A stretch of DNA of 64,000 nucleotides. It comes from Algoriphagus aquimarinus. GTDB taxonomy: Bacteria; Bacteroidota; Bacteroidia; Cytophagales; Cyclobacteriaceae. Position 1 is the stretch's first letter. Every line of letters starts with the position of its first letter. The position numbers were made by a program, and so were the translations under genes. A model generated the notes under the pieces. It saw only the letters and a list, made by a program, of their open reading frames with translations, ran no database searches and had not been told where the DNA came from. The stretch lies in assembly GCF_007997215.1 (NCBI RefSeq), contig NZ_VORW01000006.1:1-64000 (forward strand). Reading direction: 5' to 3'. Shown piece by piece: positions 26,019-34,255 of this stretch.

Positions 26019-27173
26019 CTATTTCAGGATTTTCTTGAAAACAATCTGCATGTAATCGTTCCGCTCGTAGAGAATTCCTAACTCTTTTCCCCCAAGCCAA
26101 ACCAAGTCGCTGTAAGCTGTCCAAGAAGTATTGCCTGAAATATCCTTGCGGTCGATCAAAACAGGTTCTATCCAAGTCTTACCGAGATCCGAGCTGAATT
26201 TGACAGTGAGGTCATTTCGTTGACTAGTATTTGCATTATTCGCATGTGCCAAAATGGTGCTGCCATCTGAATCTTCGAATGAAAGTATGGAAGCTTGACA
26301 TACTGGATCGGGTAGGTTTTCCTCAAAATATTGCTCCGACCAAGTAGCACCTCCATCTTCAGAATAGGCAAGAATTCTTTGACGGATATCTCCACGTTGA
26401 TTTCGAGTGCTCATGATCATTTTGCCATCGGGAAGTTCGGCGGCTATAGATTCATTTGATCCAGGGATTTCAATTGATTCGGAGATTTTGAAGGTCTTGC
26501 CATGGTCGTCTGTATAGAAACCGTGCGCTTTATAATCCGACCAATCGGATTTGGCATCTCCGGATGAGTGGTTAGCTGCGACATATATTCTGCCTTGATA
26601 TTCTCCGTTTTGAAATTGGAAGGCATGCCCAGGCGTATTGGCATAGTGTCTCCAGTCGGCGGAGTTTGTATAGGCAGGATTGAAATCAGGGTTGTTTGGC
26701 TTGTGTACTTGGCTGGTGATATTGATAGGCTCATCCCAAGTTGAGCCTAGGTCAAAAGATTTGATCATCCAGACTTCCCGTACGCCTTTGTTCATCCGAA
26801 CTTCATATTCATGATTATTTCCGGTGTTGTAAAATAGAAAAACGACCCCATTCGGATAAGCTGGATCAAACAGATCGAGCACTGGTGCGGGGTTGCCTGC
26901 TTGGATGCTATCGAAATCGACAATGGTTTGGAGAGGAGACCATTTTTCACCTTGATCCTTACTTCTTTTCAGCACAAGATTAATATCTCCGTAATCACTG
27001 GATCCTTTAACTCTGCCTTCCGCAAAAGCCAAAAGTTCGCCGTTTGGCAGGCTAATAATGGCTGGGATTCTGTATCTCGCATGCCCTTCTTTTCCGCCTT
27101 CAAAAACAAGAGATTCCTGAGCAAAAAGAAAGGACATACTAAAAAGAAAAAATAGGGTTAAGTACAATCGCAT
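26019..27173 (-). CDS. exo-alpha-sialidase (BNR/Asp-box, GH33-like)
   Basis: This 384-aa secreted enzyme is predicted to remove terminal sialic acids. Signal peptide MRLYLTLFFLFSMSFLFAQ is followed by the YRIP motif (Arg35) that supplies the first catalytic arginine. Several Asp boxes are visible: SKDQGEKWS, TDDHGKTF, SEDGGATWS and SSDLGKTW. Glu in ESIAAELPDG and a Tyr in the C-terminal GILYERND are in the usual catalytic positions. Length matches the compact catalytic domain without extra lectin modules. Together with the sulfatases it suggests access to sulfated, sialylated animal-type glycans, although BNR proteins of other specificity cannot be excluded. Confidence 0.88.
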   Translation of the reverse strand: MRLYLTLFFLFSMSFLFAQESLVFEGGKEGHARYRIPAIISLPNGELLAFAEGRVKGSSDYGDINLVLKRSKDQGEKWSPLQTIVDFDSIQAGNPAPVLDLFDPAYPNGVVFLFYNTGNNHEYEVRMNKGVREVWMIKSFDLGSTWDEPINITSQVHKPNNPDFNPAYTNSADWRHYANTPGHAFQFQNGEYQGRIYVAANHSSGDAKSDWSDYKAHGFYTDDHGKTFKISESIEIPGSNESIAAELPDGKMIMSTRNQRGDIRQRILAYSEDGGATWSEQYFEENLPDPVCQASILSFEDSDGSTILAHANNANTSQRNDLTVKFSSDLGKTWIEPVLIDRKDISGNTSWTAYSDLVWLGGKELGILYERNDYMQIVFKKILK

Positions 27174-27286
27174 ATGTAAGAAGTTTTATTCTCACCAAAA
27201 ATGGGGAATTCAAGATGGTGAAGCAAAGTTTGTTTATGATGATCTACGCAATACTAAGATCCGGTTCTGACTTTAAAGCATGAGTC

Positions 27287-28348
27287 TCAGACTGAATACC
27301 CTGATCGTATGGAGATCAAAAATGGAAGTACGCAAATAACTGAAAGGATAGCTGGATGAACTCCGAAAATCACGAGGAGAAATAGAAAGAAAAAAGCCAA
27401 ATAGGATGATTTTAGAGCTCTTTCTTGATTATCTCTTAACTTGATGAGTCCATACAATCCCATGTTTATCGAGATCAAAAGAATGAGTAAAAAGAATGAT
27501 TCAGATAGGTTTTCAATAGCCCCATATTTATAGACTACCAAGGCTATTTCAGGAAAAAGAATAAGGACTATTGATAGGGTATGTTGCCACAACTTTTTTG
27601 GGTAGCTGATCGGCATGTTGCGGAAATAGCTCAGTTGTTCTGATTCAAACCCATCTTTCTCCAGCCAAAGTGGGAAATGAACATAGGCAGCGCATAGTAA
27701 GCCGAACTCCAGCCATCGCAGATCAAATTCTCCAGAGTGAAAAATGTAGAAGAACCCATTCAGCAAAAGGATGCTGATGACTTTCACTCCCAGAATTAGC
27801 AGCGTTCTGTTTTCTCTCAAATGCATCAAAAACCAAAATTCAAACTTCAGCTTCTTGAAAATGGCAGATCTAACTCGTGTGCTTTCTGGGAAAGGTTTCT
27901 TGAGTTTGAAATAAAGGAGAGTGATATCAGCCAAGAAAATACCAATGAGAAATAGCCAAAGTATCCCAAGCTTTCCTCCTGTGCGAATACCGATTCCTAC
28001 ATAAGTGAGCAAAACCGAATAGGCTAAAATCAGGGCATGATTTGCTAGCCAAAAGGGCAGGAAGTTTCGGCCAAGTTGGGGCCAAGTGAAAAAGCCTAGC
28101 TGATGAAAGATTCTATAATGCTTGTCATTGAGGAGTCTAATCTGAAATCGTTTTTGGGCGAGAGCATAGCCCAGGAAAATTAACAGGATAGCATAAAAAC
28201 CTGTAGAATTCTGGAGGATTCGTTCGGCTATCATGAGGTGTTGCTTCATTTCCATAAAGACACCAAAAACCAGGATGACCAATATGAAAAAGCCCAGAAA
28301 AGCCCGGTAGAAAGTGATTACAAAAGTCTTGAAAAATAGCTCATTCAT
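27287..28348 (-). CDS. ABC transporter permease-like membrane protein
   Basis: This 353-aa protein has about eight hydrophobic segments (examples: FLGFFILVILVFGVFM, ILGVKVISILLLNGFFYIF and LAFFFLFLLVIFGVHPAIL). It lacks any other recognisable motif. Its start overlaps the end of the ATP-binding protein gene by 8 bp, so it is the obvious membrane partner of that ATPase. No substrate-binding protein is nearby, which argues for an exporter or an ABC-2-like system. The sequence itself is not close to a permease family that can be named by eye. Confidence 0.7.
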   Translation of the reverse strand: MNELFFKTFVITFYRAFLGFFILVILVFGVFMEMKQHLMIAERILQNSTGFYAILLIFLGYALAQKRFQIRLLNDKHYRIFHQLGFFTWPQLGRNFLPFWLANHALILAYSVLLTYVGIGIRTGGKLGILWLFLIGIFLADITLLYFKLKKPFPESTRVRSAIFKKLKFEFWFLMHLRENRTLLILGVKVISILLLNGFFYIFHSGEFDLRWLEFGLLCAAYVHFPLWLEKDGFESEQLSYFRNMPISYPKKLWQHTLSIVLILFPEIALVVYKYGAIENLSESFFLLILLISINMGLYGLIKLRDNQERALKSSYLAFFFLFLLVIFGVHPAILSVICVLPFLISIRSGYSV

Positions 28349-28973
28349 GACTTTGGATCAGGTTGCCATCAGCGATAGTGAGTACAGAATCATAAGCAAA
28401 AAACTCTTCGAAATCAGCGATATGCGAAGTGAGCAGAAAGCTTACTCCCCGTTCCATTTCACGTTTTACCAGTTCGGTAAGTCGCTTCTGCGAACCCACA
28501 TCGATAGTAGTGTAGGGTTCGTCTAGAATGATCAAGCTGGGTTTGCCCAGAAAAGCTAAAATCAATCCTGCTTTTTTCAGCATTCCAGAGGAATAGGTAG
28601 AAATAGTGTTTTTGGAATAGTCACCGATCCCCAGGATCTCTTTCATAGAGTCAATCTGCAAATCGTCAGCTCCTTTGGTTTTGGAGACAAAAGCTATCAA
28701 CTCATCCAAACTTAGGAAATCCGGAAATAGGGGTTCTGCTTCTGAGTAATTGACAAGCTTGCGAAAGGGGATTGGGTCCTTTTTAAGTGAAACGCCATCC
28801 AACATAATCTCGCCTTCAAAGTCATGAATTCCGGCAATGGCCTTTAGCAAAGTAGACTTTCCTGAGCCATTTTCGCCTTTGATCAGATGTATGCCTTTGC
28901 TCAAATGGAGTGAGTCAATCTCCATTTGAAAGCCCGTTGGGTATGTTTTTTTGAAGTGCTGGATTTCTAGCAT
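28341..28973 (-). CDS. ABC transporter ATP-binding protein
   Basis: This 210-aa nucleotide-binding subunit has Walker A GENGSGKST (residues 33-41), the signature loop YSSGMLKKAG, Walker B LIILDEP with the catalytic Glu, and the switch His in LLTSHIAD. The ATG at 28973 (MLEIQHFKKTYP) is chosen. A frame extending upstream to 29072 would add 33 residues encoded by a DNA direct repeat (VQLLEKQDN twice), which is unlikely to be real protein. It overlaps the permease-like gene by 8 bp. Confidence 0.9.
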   Translation of the reverse strand: MLEIQHFKKTYPTGFQMEIDSLHLSKGIHLIKGENGSGKSTLLKAIAGIHDFEGEIMLDGVSLKKDPIPFRKLVNYSEAEPLFPDFLSLDELIAFVSKTKGADDLQIDSMKEILGIGDYSKNTISTYSSGMLKKAGLILAFLGKPSLIILDEPYTTIDVGSQKRLTELVKREMERGVSFLLTSHIADFEEFFAYDSVLTIADGNLIQSHE

Positions 28974-28985
28974 ATGATGGATACA

Positions 28986-29053
28986 GTTGTCTTGCTTCTC
29001 CAGAAGCTGGACATGATTTTCGCGGTTGTCCTGCTTCTCCAGAAGCTGGACAT
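28986..29053. repeat. 29-bp direct repeat upstream of ABC gene
   Basis: Two copies of a 29-bp sequence (28986-29014 and 29025-29053) differ at one base and sit 39 bp apart. Each contains CTTCTCCAGAAG, able to form a tiny hairpin. They lie 13-80 bp before the ATPase start, so they could be regulator sites or two units of a short repeat element. Confidence 0.75.
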
Positions 29054-29073
29054 TTTTAGTTTTTACTCTCAAA

Positions 29074-29434
29074 TACTAATGCTTTCAATTTCCGGATTTC
29101 TTGGTAAATGTAGTTGGGGTTTAGGAATTTTAACCATTTCGGATCTGGGTTTTCTTCTTATTGAAAGTAAGTAAATAAGATTTTCAACTACCCAATGAAA
29201 TGTCTCTATGCAAACTAAAAGGTAATTTATCAGATAGAAAGCTGCTATCATAATCTCCTTAAAGCTACGTCTAGAGGAGATCTGCCCTGAATAGAAACCT
29301 GGGAGTACTGTTTACGCCAGTGTTAACCAAAACCTTTATTGAGATCTATAGTTAGGCTAGGGGAAGCTAGGATCTTTAAAGGAATGGTTATTGTATTTTT
29401 AGTAAGTATTAAAAAGATAAACCTTTAAGAATGT
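29074..29434. other. divergent intergenic region, no gene seen
   Basis: This stretch of 361 bp separates the ABC pair (minus strand) and the RsbQ-like gene (plus strand). No frame with convincing protein character was found. It presumably contains both promoters. Confidence 0.4.
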
Positions 29435-30229
29435 ATGACAAGTGTCTTGAAAAGAAACAATGTAAATGTTTTAGGCGAGGGAAGTAAAGTGCTATTGTTT
29501 GCCCATGGTTTCGGATGTGATCAAAATGCCTGGAATCACATTCAGAATTTTTTCACCAAAGATTACAAGCTTGTTTTTATTGATTTTGTCGGAGCGGGGA
29601 AATCTGATTTGGCATCCTACGATCCCCAAAAATATGCCTCATTAGATGGCTACGTAAATGATATTATAGAAGTATGCGATGCATTGGAGTTAAGAAATGC
29701 AATATTTATTGGGCACTCGGTAAGCTGTATGATAGGGGCTTTGGCTTCCATAAAGAGATCGGATATTTTTGAAAAACTTGTCTTCATATCCCCATCTCCA
29801 TGCTATATAAGTTCAGGAGATTACACAGGAGGATTTGATCAGGAAACGATAGACTCATTGCTGGAGGTGATGGAAGAAGATTATATCAGCTGGGCCAGAT
29901 CGCTCGCTCCAGATCTAATGGATGCTCAAAATGGGGAAGAACTTACCAGTGAATTATCAACTAGCTTTTGTGTAATTGATCCGCTCATAGCTAAGCAATT
30001 CGCTAGAGTGACTTTTTTGTCAGATAATAGAAAAGACCTTCCTTTAATTTCTGTTGAAAGCTTAACGATTCAATGTTCTGATGACATGATAGCACCAATG
30101 TCTGTGGGTCAATACATAAATGCAAATACCAGAAACAATACATTAACAGTGTTAGAAGCGCATGGCCATTGTCCACATATGAGCCATCCTGCTGAAACCG
30201 TCCATGCTATTCATGCTTTTTTGCAGTAA
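29435..30229 (+). CDS. RsbQ-like alpha/beta hydrolase
   Basis: This 264-aa cytosolic alpha/beta-hydrolase is close in pattern to RsbQ, a stress-signalling hydrolase of Bacillus that also resembles plant KAI2/D14 receptors. The oxyanion segment HGFGCDQNAW is typical of RsbQ. The nucleophile is Ser95 in GHSVSCMIG, the acid Asp is in QCSDDMIAPMSVG and the His is in HGHCPHMSHP. In RsbQ systems the hydrolase works with a PAS-domain phosphatase, RsbP, to switch on sigma factor B. No phosphatase lies here, but a small ECF-sigma-like protein follows after 63 bp, so a role in sigma-factor control is possible. Confidence 0.87.
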   Translation: MTSVLKRNNVNVLGEGSKVLLFAHGFGCDQNAWNHIQNFFTKDYKLVFIDFVGAGKSDLASYDPQKYASLDGYVNDIIEVCDALELRNAIFIGHSVSCMIGALASIKRSDIFEKLVFISPSPCYISSGDYTGGFDQETIDSLLEVMEEDYISWARSLAPDLMDAQNGEELTSELSTSFCVIDPLIAKQFARVTFLSDNRKDLPLISVESLTIQCSDDMIAPMSVGQYINANTRNNTLTVLEAHGHCPHMSHPAETVHAIHAFLQ

Positions 30230-30292
30230 GTCTATGTGTAGCTAAAAACAGGATATTTCATACCTTAATAAAAAGACCAAAATTGAACTAGT

Positions 30293-30601
30293 ATGCAGCC
30301 GGATAAAAATCAAGAGAATAAGCAACCTAATCGCAAACTCACCCCAGAGCTGTATGATAAGTTTGCACCACCAGTTTATGGAAAAATCTTAAGCATCGTT
30401 CATAAAGGCCCAATAGCTGGAAAGGTACTAGAGAAGGTCTTTGTCTCAGCATATACAAAGGATGAAACTTTCCCATTACGTAGTCCATTAATGTCTTTGA
30501 TTGATCTAGCTCATGAAAGAAGCAACAAAACAATCAAAGCACTTACCATATTTCGGGAGTGTTGTTCAGGCGCTAGCATTAGTATTACTGATAAAAAATA
30601 A
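30293..30601 (+). CDS. small protein resembling ECF sigma factor region 2 only
   Basis: This 102-aa protein has no signal peptide. Residues 17-51 (LTPELYDKFAPPVYGKILSI and the following helix AGKVLEKVFVSAY) match the start of ECF sigma-factor region 2, where LYDKYAP, an internal hydrophobic helix and AEDVLQEVF-type sequence are usual. The next part (RSPLMSLIDLAHERSNKTIK) takes the place of the RNIARN-type helix. Region 4 is completely absent and the normal DNA-contacting residues are weak. It could be a degenerate sigma factor, an RNA-polymerase-binding decoy, or an unrelated helical protein. It follows the RsbQ-like gene by 63 bp on the same strand. Confidence 0.55.
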   Translation: MQPDKNQENKQPNRKLTPELYDKFAPPVYGKILSIVHKGPIAGKVLEKVFVSAYTKDETFPLRSPLMSLIDLAHERSNKTIKALTIFRECCSGASISITDKK

Positions 30602-30753
30602 CACACTATATTTTTTGACCTAGCTGCCATCTGGTTGTGTGCAAAGTGGGCGTGACCTCCTTCGATGAAAGTAGCTTACTTCATCTGGGCTTGAAATAAT
30701 ACTATTCTCCTTTTCACAAAGCCCAGTTCCATATCATTCATCACTATTTGTTA

Positions 30754-30791
30754 TAAAAAAATAGCCGCTCTTGTCTCCAAAAGCGGCTATT
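30754..30791 (-). terminator. Rho-independent terminator of the PLP-enzyme gene
   Basis: The perfect 10-bp stem AATAGCCGCT (30760-30769) with AGCGGCTATT (30782-30791) has a 12-nt loop. On the minus strand it is followed by a run of T. It lies 20 bp after the stop of the gene at 30811. Confidence 0.85.
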
Positions 30792-30810
30792 GATTTATAG
30801 TAATTAGTTC

Positions 30811-31956
30811 TTAAATCTTCGAAAGGGCATTTGCCAGATCGTTCTTCAAATCTTCAGCATCTTCTACACCTACGCTTAATCTGATCAAAGAATCCACCAA
30901 GCCTACTTTCTCACGTTCTTCTTTTGGGATACTCGCGTGGGTCATGGATGCTGGGTGTCCACACAGGGATTCTACACCTCCAAGGGATTCGGCCAGCGCA
31001 AAAATTTGAAAGCTTTCCATTAACTTTCTCGCAGCAGATTCTTTATTACCCACTAGAGTAAAGGATATCATTCCTCCGTAATCACGCATCTGCTTTTTGG
31101 CAATTTCATGATTTGGATGACTCTCAAAGCCCGGCCAATAGATCTTATCTACTTTTGGGTGATTTTTCAGGTAAGCCGCTATTGTTTTACCATTTTGAGA
31201 ATGGCGCTCCATTCTTAAGTGAAGGGTTTTAATTCCTCTTATAACTAAGAAACAATCCTGAGGGCCTGGAGTAGCTCCAGTTGCATTTTGGATGAACACC
31301 AGCTTTTTCGCTAGCTCATCGTCATTCACCACCAAAGCTCCCATCACCACGTCGGAGTGCCCACCGAGGTATTTGGTCACCGAGTGCATCACGATATCAG
31401 CACCTAGATCCAGTGGGTTTTGCAGGTAAGGAGAGGCAAATGTATTATCCACCGCAAGAATGATTTTGTTGCCAGTGCTTAGCTTTGCCACAGCAGCAAT
31501 ATCGATGATATTCATCATCGGATTGGTAGGCGTCTCCACCCAGATCATCTTCGTGTTTTCTGTGATATGATCCGCGATGCTTGCTGCATCTGACATAGGT
31601 ACAAACTTGAATATGATGCCGTATCGCTCATATACCTTGGTAAATAGACGGTAAGACCCGCCATACAGATCATTGGTACTGATGATCTCATCGCCTGGGT
31701 TGAAAAGCTTGATCACCGCATCTATTGCTCCAAGACCTGAAGAAAAGCATATGCCATGCTTGCCATTTTCCAGTGCTGCCAGGTTATTTTGCAAGGCAGT
31801 ACGGGTAGGATTGTGCGTACGGGAGTACTCATATCCTTTATGATCACCGGGCGACTGTTGCACATAAGTAGACGTCTGGTAGATCGGAGTCATGATCGCG
31901 CCGGTGGCGGGATCCGGCTCTATTCCGGCGTGTATGGCTTTTGTTCCGAATTTCAT
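30811..31956 (-). CDS. cystathionine gamma-synthase / beta-lyase family PLP enzyme
   Basis: This 381-aa pyridoxal-phosphate enzyme of the Cys/Met metabolism family handles trans-sulfuration between cysteine and homocysteine. The cofactor lysine is Lys195 in [12 protein letters not shown]. Other landmarks are [11 protein letters not shown] (phosphate contacts), [22 protein letters not shown] and the C-terminal [17 protein letters not shown]. Whether it acts as synthase (MetB), lyase (MetC) or gamma-lyase cannot be decided from sequence alone; length and pattern fit cystathionine gamma-synthase/gamma-lyase. It is monocistronic with its own terminator and is divergent from the VTT-domain gene. 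Confidence 0.92.
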   Translation of the reverse strand: MKFGTKAIHAGIEPDPATGAIMTPIYQTSTYVQQSPGDHKGYEYSRTHNPTRTALQNNLAALENGKHGICFSSGLGAIDAVIKLFNPGDEIISTNDLYGGSYRLFTKVYERYGIIFKFVPMSDAASIADHITENTKMIWVETPTNPMMNIIDIAAVAKLSTGNKIILAVDNTFASPYLQNPLDLGADIVMHSVTKYLGGHSDVVMGALVVNDDELAKKLVFIQNATGATPGPQDCFLVIRGIKTLHLRMERHSQNGKTIAAYLKNHPKVDKIYWPGFESHPNHEIAKKQMRDYGGMISFTLVGNKESAARKLMESFQIFALAESLGGVESLCGHPASMTHASIPKEEREKVGLVDSLIRLSVGVEDAEDLKNDLANALSKI

Positions 31957-32066
31957 TCGTAATTGGTTTAGACTGTTTTGGCTTCTCAGAAATAGAAAAC
32001 CTTTTATGATTTTCGGGGTGATTTTAGCCTTTGCTTGTTAAACTTGCAGACAATCCCAGTAAATCA

Positions 32067-32780
32067 ATGATTGATAACTCAAATATTACAAAAAAGGGCA
32101 GGATATTCAAAACTATCCGCGCGTACTTTGGCAAGCACCCCTCAGGCATATTTGCATGGCTTTGGGTGACGCTGATGCCTTTTGTTGGAAGTGTGTTTTT
32201 TGCTGCGAATTATGATTTTCTGGAAGTTCACCGGCTTCACACCGCCTTAGATTACTTCATTTACACGGTGATTGGAGCCCTATTGATGGGCTTGGCGCTT
32301 CTTCCCACTACGCTGATTGCCTTAGCTTCTGGTTTCTATTTCGGTTGGGTATCCTTACCATTTTTGATTTTGGGTTATTCACTGGCCTCCATACTTGGAT
32401 ATGTGCTGGGCAAACTGACCAATATGGGCCTGACGGAAAAGTTGTTCAAGAAAAACCCGAAGTTTCATGCTGCACTGGAGTCGCGCAAAGGAAAGGAAGG
32501 CTCCTTGGTGTTCTTTGTCAGAATCTCTCCTGTGGTCCCTTTCGCCGTTTCCAACTTCCTCTTTGCCAATATGAATATCAAGCTGTGGAAAGTGTTGGTC
32601 TACGGAATTCCCGGGATGCTTACCCGCACCGTGATTGCCTTCGCGGCTGGAGTATTGGCTAGTTCCTATTTAGCTGCCAAAGAATCCATGAATAGCCCCT
32701 TGCAATGGGGAATTGGTATTGCATTGTTGATTGTAGGTGTGGCAGGGATTTATGGCTATGTGAAGAAATCTAGGAAATGA
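32067..32780 (+). CDS. TVP38/TMEM64 (VTT-domain) membrane protein
   Basis: This 237-aa inner-membrane protein belongs to the VTT/DedA-like group. Membrane segments are at about residues 24-45, 61-80, 84-120, 165-185 and 208-228. The VTT core is recognisable as LASGFYFGWVSLPFLILGYS, then SILGYVLGKLT, VFFVRISPVVPFAVSNFLF and the small-residue-rich GMLTRTVIAFAAGVLASSY. Members are thought to scramble or flip lipids. ATG 32067 (MIDNSN) is preferred over the in-frame start at 32031, because that one would extend into the divergent promoter of the PLP enzyme. Confidence 0.87.
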   Translation: MIDNSNITKKGRIFKTIRAYFGKHPSGIFAWLWVTLMPFVGSVFFAANYDFLEVHRLHTALDYFIYTVIGALLMGLALLPTTLIALASGFYFGWVSLPFLILGYSLASILGYVLGKLTNMGLTEKLFKKNPKFHAALESRKGKEGSLVFFVRISPVVPFAVSNFLFANMNIKLWKVLVYGIPGMLTRTVIAFAAGVLASSYLAAKESMNSPLQWGIGIALLIVGVAGIYGYVKKSRK

Positions 32781-32802
32781 AAAAATTCGCTAGCAAAAAG
32801 GC

Positions 32803-33105
32803 CTAAAATCTTCTTTTACCTTCGCTCTGCCTATTCGAAAAGAAAGATAAGACTTCAATAGTCTCTCCTATAACTCGATAATACATCGTATTATGTTTCA
32901 TCACTACAGCTTGCCGAATCCCATTTTCCACTAATGACAATTGGAACATATCTGGATTTTTTGAAATCAATTCAACAGTGTGCTCTATTTTCAATACGAG
33001 CTTTATTATTTCTTTTTCAGTCCAATTATCCTCCAAATATTCAAAGGTAGCTTGCAGTTCATTTAAGGCGTGATCAGTCCATAAAACCTTAAAGCCATTT
33101 TCCAT
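32803..33105 (-). CDS. RelE/ParE-superfamily toxin (second system)
   Basis: This 100-aa protein has N-terminal strand and helix FKVLWTDHALNELQATFEYLE, then an Arg-rich strand GIRQAVVMKHNTMYYRVIGETIEVLSFFSNRQ. That ordering, and FFSNRQ at the end, fit ParE-like toxins of Bacteroidota. It overlaps the upstream antitoxin-like gene by 17 bp. It is not closely similar to the ParE-type protein at 17788, so the two loci are independent acquisitions. Confidence 0.88.
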   Translation of the reverse strand: MENGFKVLWTDHALNELQATFEYLEDNWTEKEIIKLVLKIEHTVELISKNPDMFQLSLVENGIRQAVVMKHNTMYYRVIGETIEVLSFFSNRQSEGKRRF

Positions 33106-33322
33106 ATATCTTTCGAGCTTCAGAATGTGGCTTTAGTTTAGCATTATCTGCATCTTCGATTCCTCTATGAATTGAAGATCTCTCAGCTTCAGAAATTGAA
33201 TTCCACCAATCAGATTTCTCTTCCTCTCTAAACTTCATAAGCTTATCAATCAGAGAATTATCTTCTAAAGTGGACAACCATTGAATCAATTCGATCTTTT
33301 TGTTTTGAAGTTCTAAGTCCAT
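33089..33322 (-). CDS. antitoxin-like protein of the second toxin-antitoxin pair
   Basis: This 77-aa acidic protein with helices (LQNKKIELIQWLSTLEDNSL, then LMKFREEEKSDWWNSISEAE) lies directly before a ParE-like toxin and overlaps it by 17 bp. The WWNSIS/AERSSIHRGIEDAD pattern recurs in Bacteroidota antitoxins of the type that lacks an obvious DNA-binding domain. Function is assigned from the partner and the spacing rather than from a classical motif. Confidence 0.8.
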   Translation of the reverse strand: MDLELQNKKIELIQWLSTLEDNSLIDKLMKFREEEKSDWWNSISEAERSSIHRGIEDADNAKLKPHSEARKIYGKWL

Positions 33323-33450
33323 AAATCAAATATACCAAGAAATTTGAATGAGTACCAGCAATAGGAATAAGTCCTAGTTCAGAATTGCAATCTCTTTTGT
33401 AAGAATTGCTGAAGGAATTTATTTACAATTACCTGAGAAAAAAACGCTGA
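33323..33450. other. short spacer downstream of the photolyase operon
   Basis: This stretch of 128 bp separates the toxin-antitoxin pair and the last gene of the photolyase operon. No gene or clear terminator hairpin was identified. Confidence 0.4.
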
Positions 33451-33591
33451 TCAATCGATACCTGGTTTATTTCTTCTACATCTTTCGCTGCAATACTTAA
33501 CCTCTTCCCAGTTCTTTTCCCACTTTTTGCGCCAAGCAAAAGGTCTTTTGCACACTAGGCAAATCTTGGTTGGTAAGTCAGATTTCTTCAT
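33451..33591 (-). CDS. DUF2256 small Cys-rich protein
   Basis: This 46-aa protein (MKKSDLPTKICLVCKRPFAW to CRRNKPGID) has four cysteines in CxxC and CxxxC arrangement (KICLVCKRPF and VKYCSERCRR). Together they suggest a small zinc ribbon. It matches the DUF2256 family, which is recurrently found next to cryptochrome/photolyase genes. The start codon overlaps the end of the flavin reductase gene by 4 bp (ATGA), so it is translated as part of the operon. The biochemical role is unknown. Confidence 0.9.
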   Translation of the reverse strand: MKKSDLPTKICLVCKRPFAWRKKWEKNWEEVKYCSERCRRNKPGID

Positions 33592-34217
33592 TTGAAATCC
33601 GGGATTTCATCTTCTCTCACGTATGGAAAGGAATCCAATTTATTTAATCCATAGTAGGTGTTCAATCCAGAAATTCCTACACCGGAATATCCTTGTAAAT
33701 TCACTTGCCCCATGTCATTAATCGAATGATCTGGCAGGACAAGCATCTCCACAGAGCCGATCACAAATATGCATCCGTTGGGCAAGGGAATACTTTCCAT
33801 ATGTTTCATCCCAATTTTTACTGGGCTGTCTTTTACAAAAGGTGCATGGAATCCACCGATAAACTCCTTTTCCAATTTCATCCTATCAAATTCAGATTCT
33901 CCTCTTTCCAATTTGGCGGAAGTGTAATGTGCTTTTTCAATAAATGATTCAGAGACATGATTAATCGTGTAAAACCCAGTTTCCAAAATATTGGGATATG
34001 TATCTCTAGGGATTTCAGATTGCGGGCGCATGATAAATGCCAGCTGCGCAGGGCTTGATCCCAGATGCACCACAGATGAAAAAATCGCAACGTTGTCCAT
34101 TTTACTGGAAGACCTGGTACCTATAAGATTTGCTGGTTTAATCCCGGAAATCGAATTGATTAAATTCAATTTATAGGTTCGCTCCAGTCTTTCTATTTCT
34201 TCTTTGTGTAAGTGCAT
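33588..34217 (-). CDS. flavin reductase-like (FMN-binding split barrel) protein
   Basis: This 209-aa protein has the flavin-reductase/split-barrel layout: ISGIKPANLIGTRSSSKMDN near the N-terminus, IFSSVVHLGSSPAQLAFIMR, then the conserved TYPNILETGFYTINHVSESF (TgxFxIN-type motif) and a later HMESIPLPNGCIFVIGSVE. Members bind FMN and supply reduced flavin or act as flavin-dependent reductases. It lies 38 bp after the photolyase-like gene, which is itself a flavoprotein, so delivery of reduced flavin to it is an attractive but unproven link. Confidence 0.85.
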   Translation of the reverse strand: MHLHKEEIERLERTYKLNLINSISGIKPANLIGTRSSSKMDNVAIFSSVVHLGSSPAQLAFIMRPQSEIPRDTYPNILETGFYTINHVSESFIEKAHYTSAKLERGESEFDRMKLEKEFIGGFHAPFVKDSPVKIGMKHMESIPLPNGCIFVIGSVEMLVLPDHSINDMGQVNLQGYSGVGISGLNTYYGLNKLDSFPYVREDEIPDFK

Positions 34218-34255
34218 GTAGATGGTAATTGCTGTATTTCGTTTTGAAATATTCC

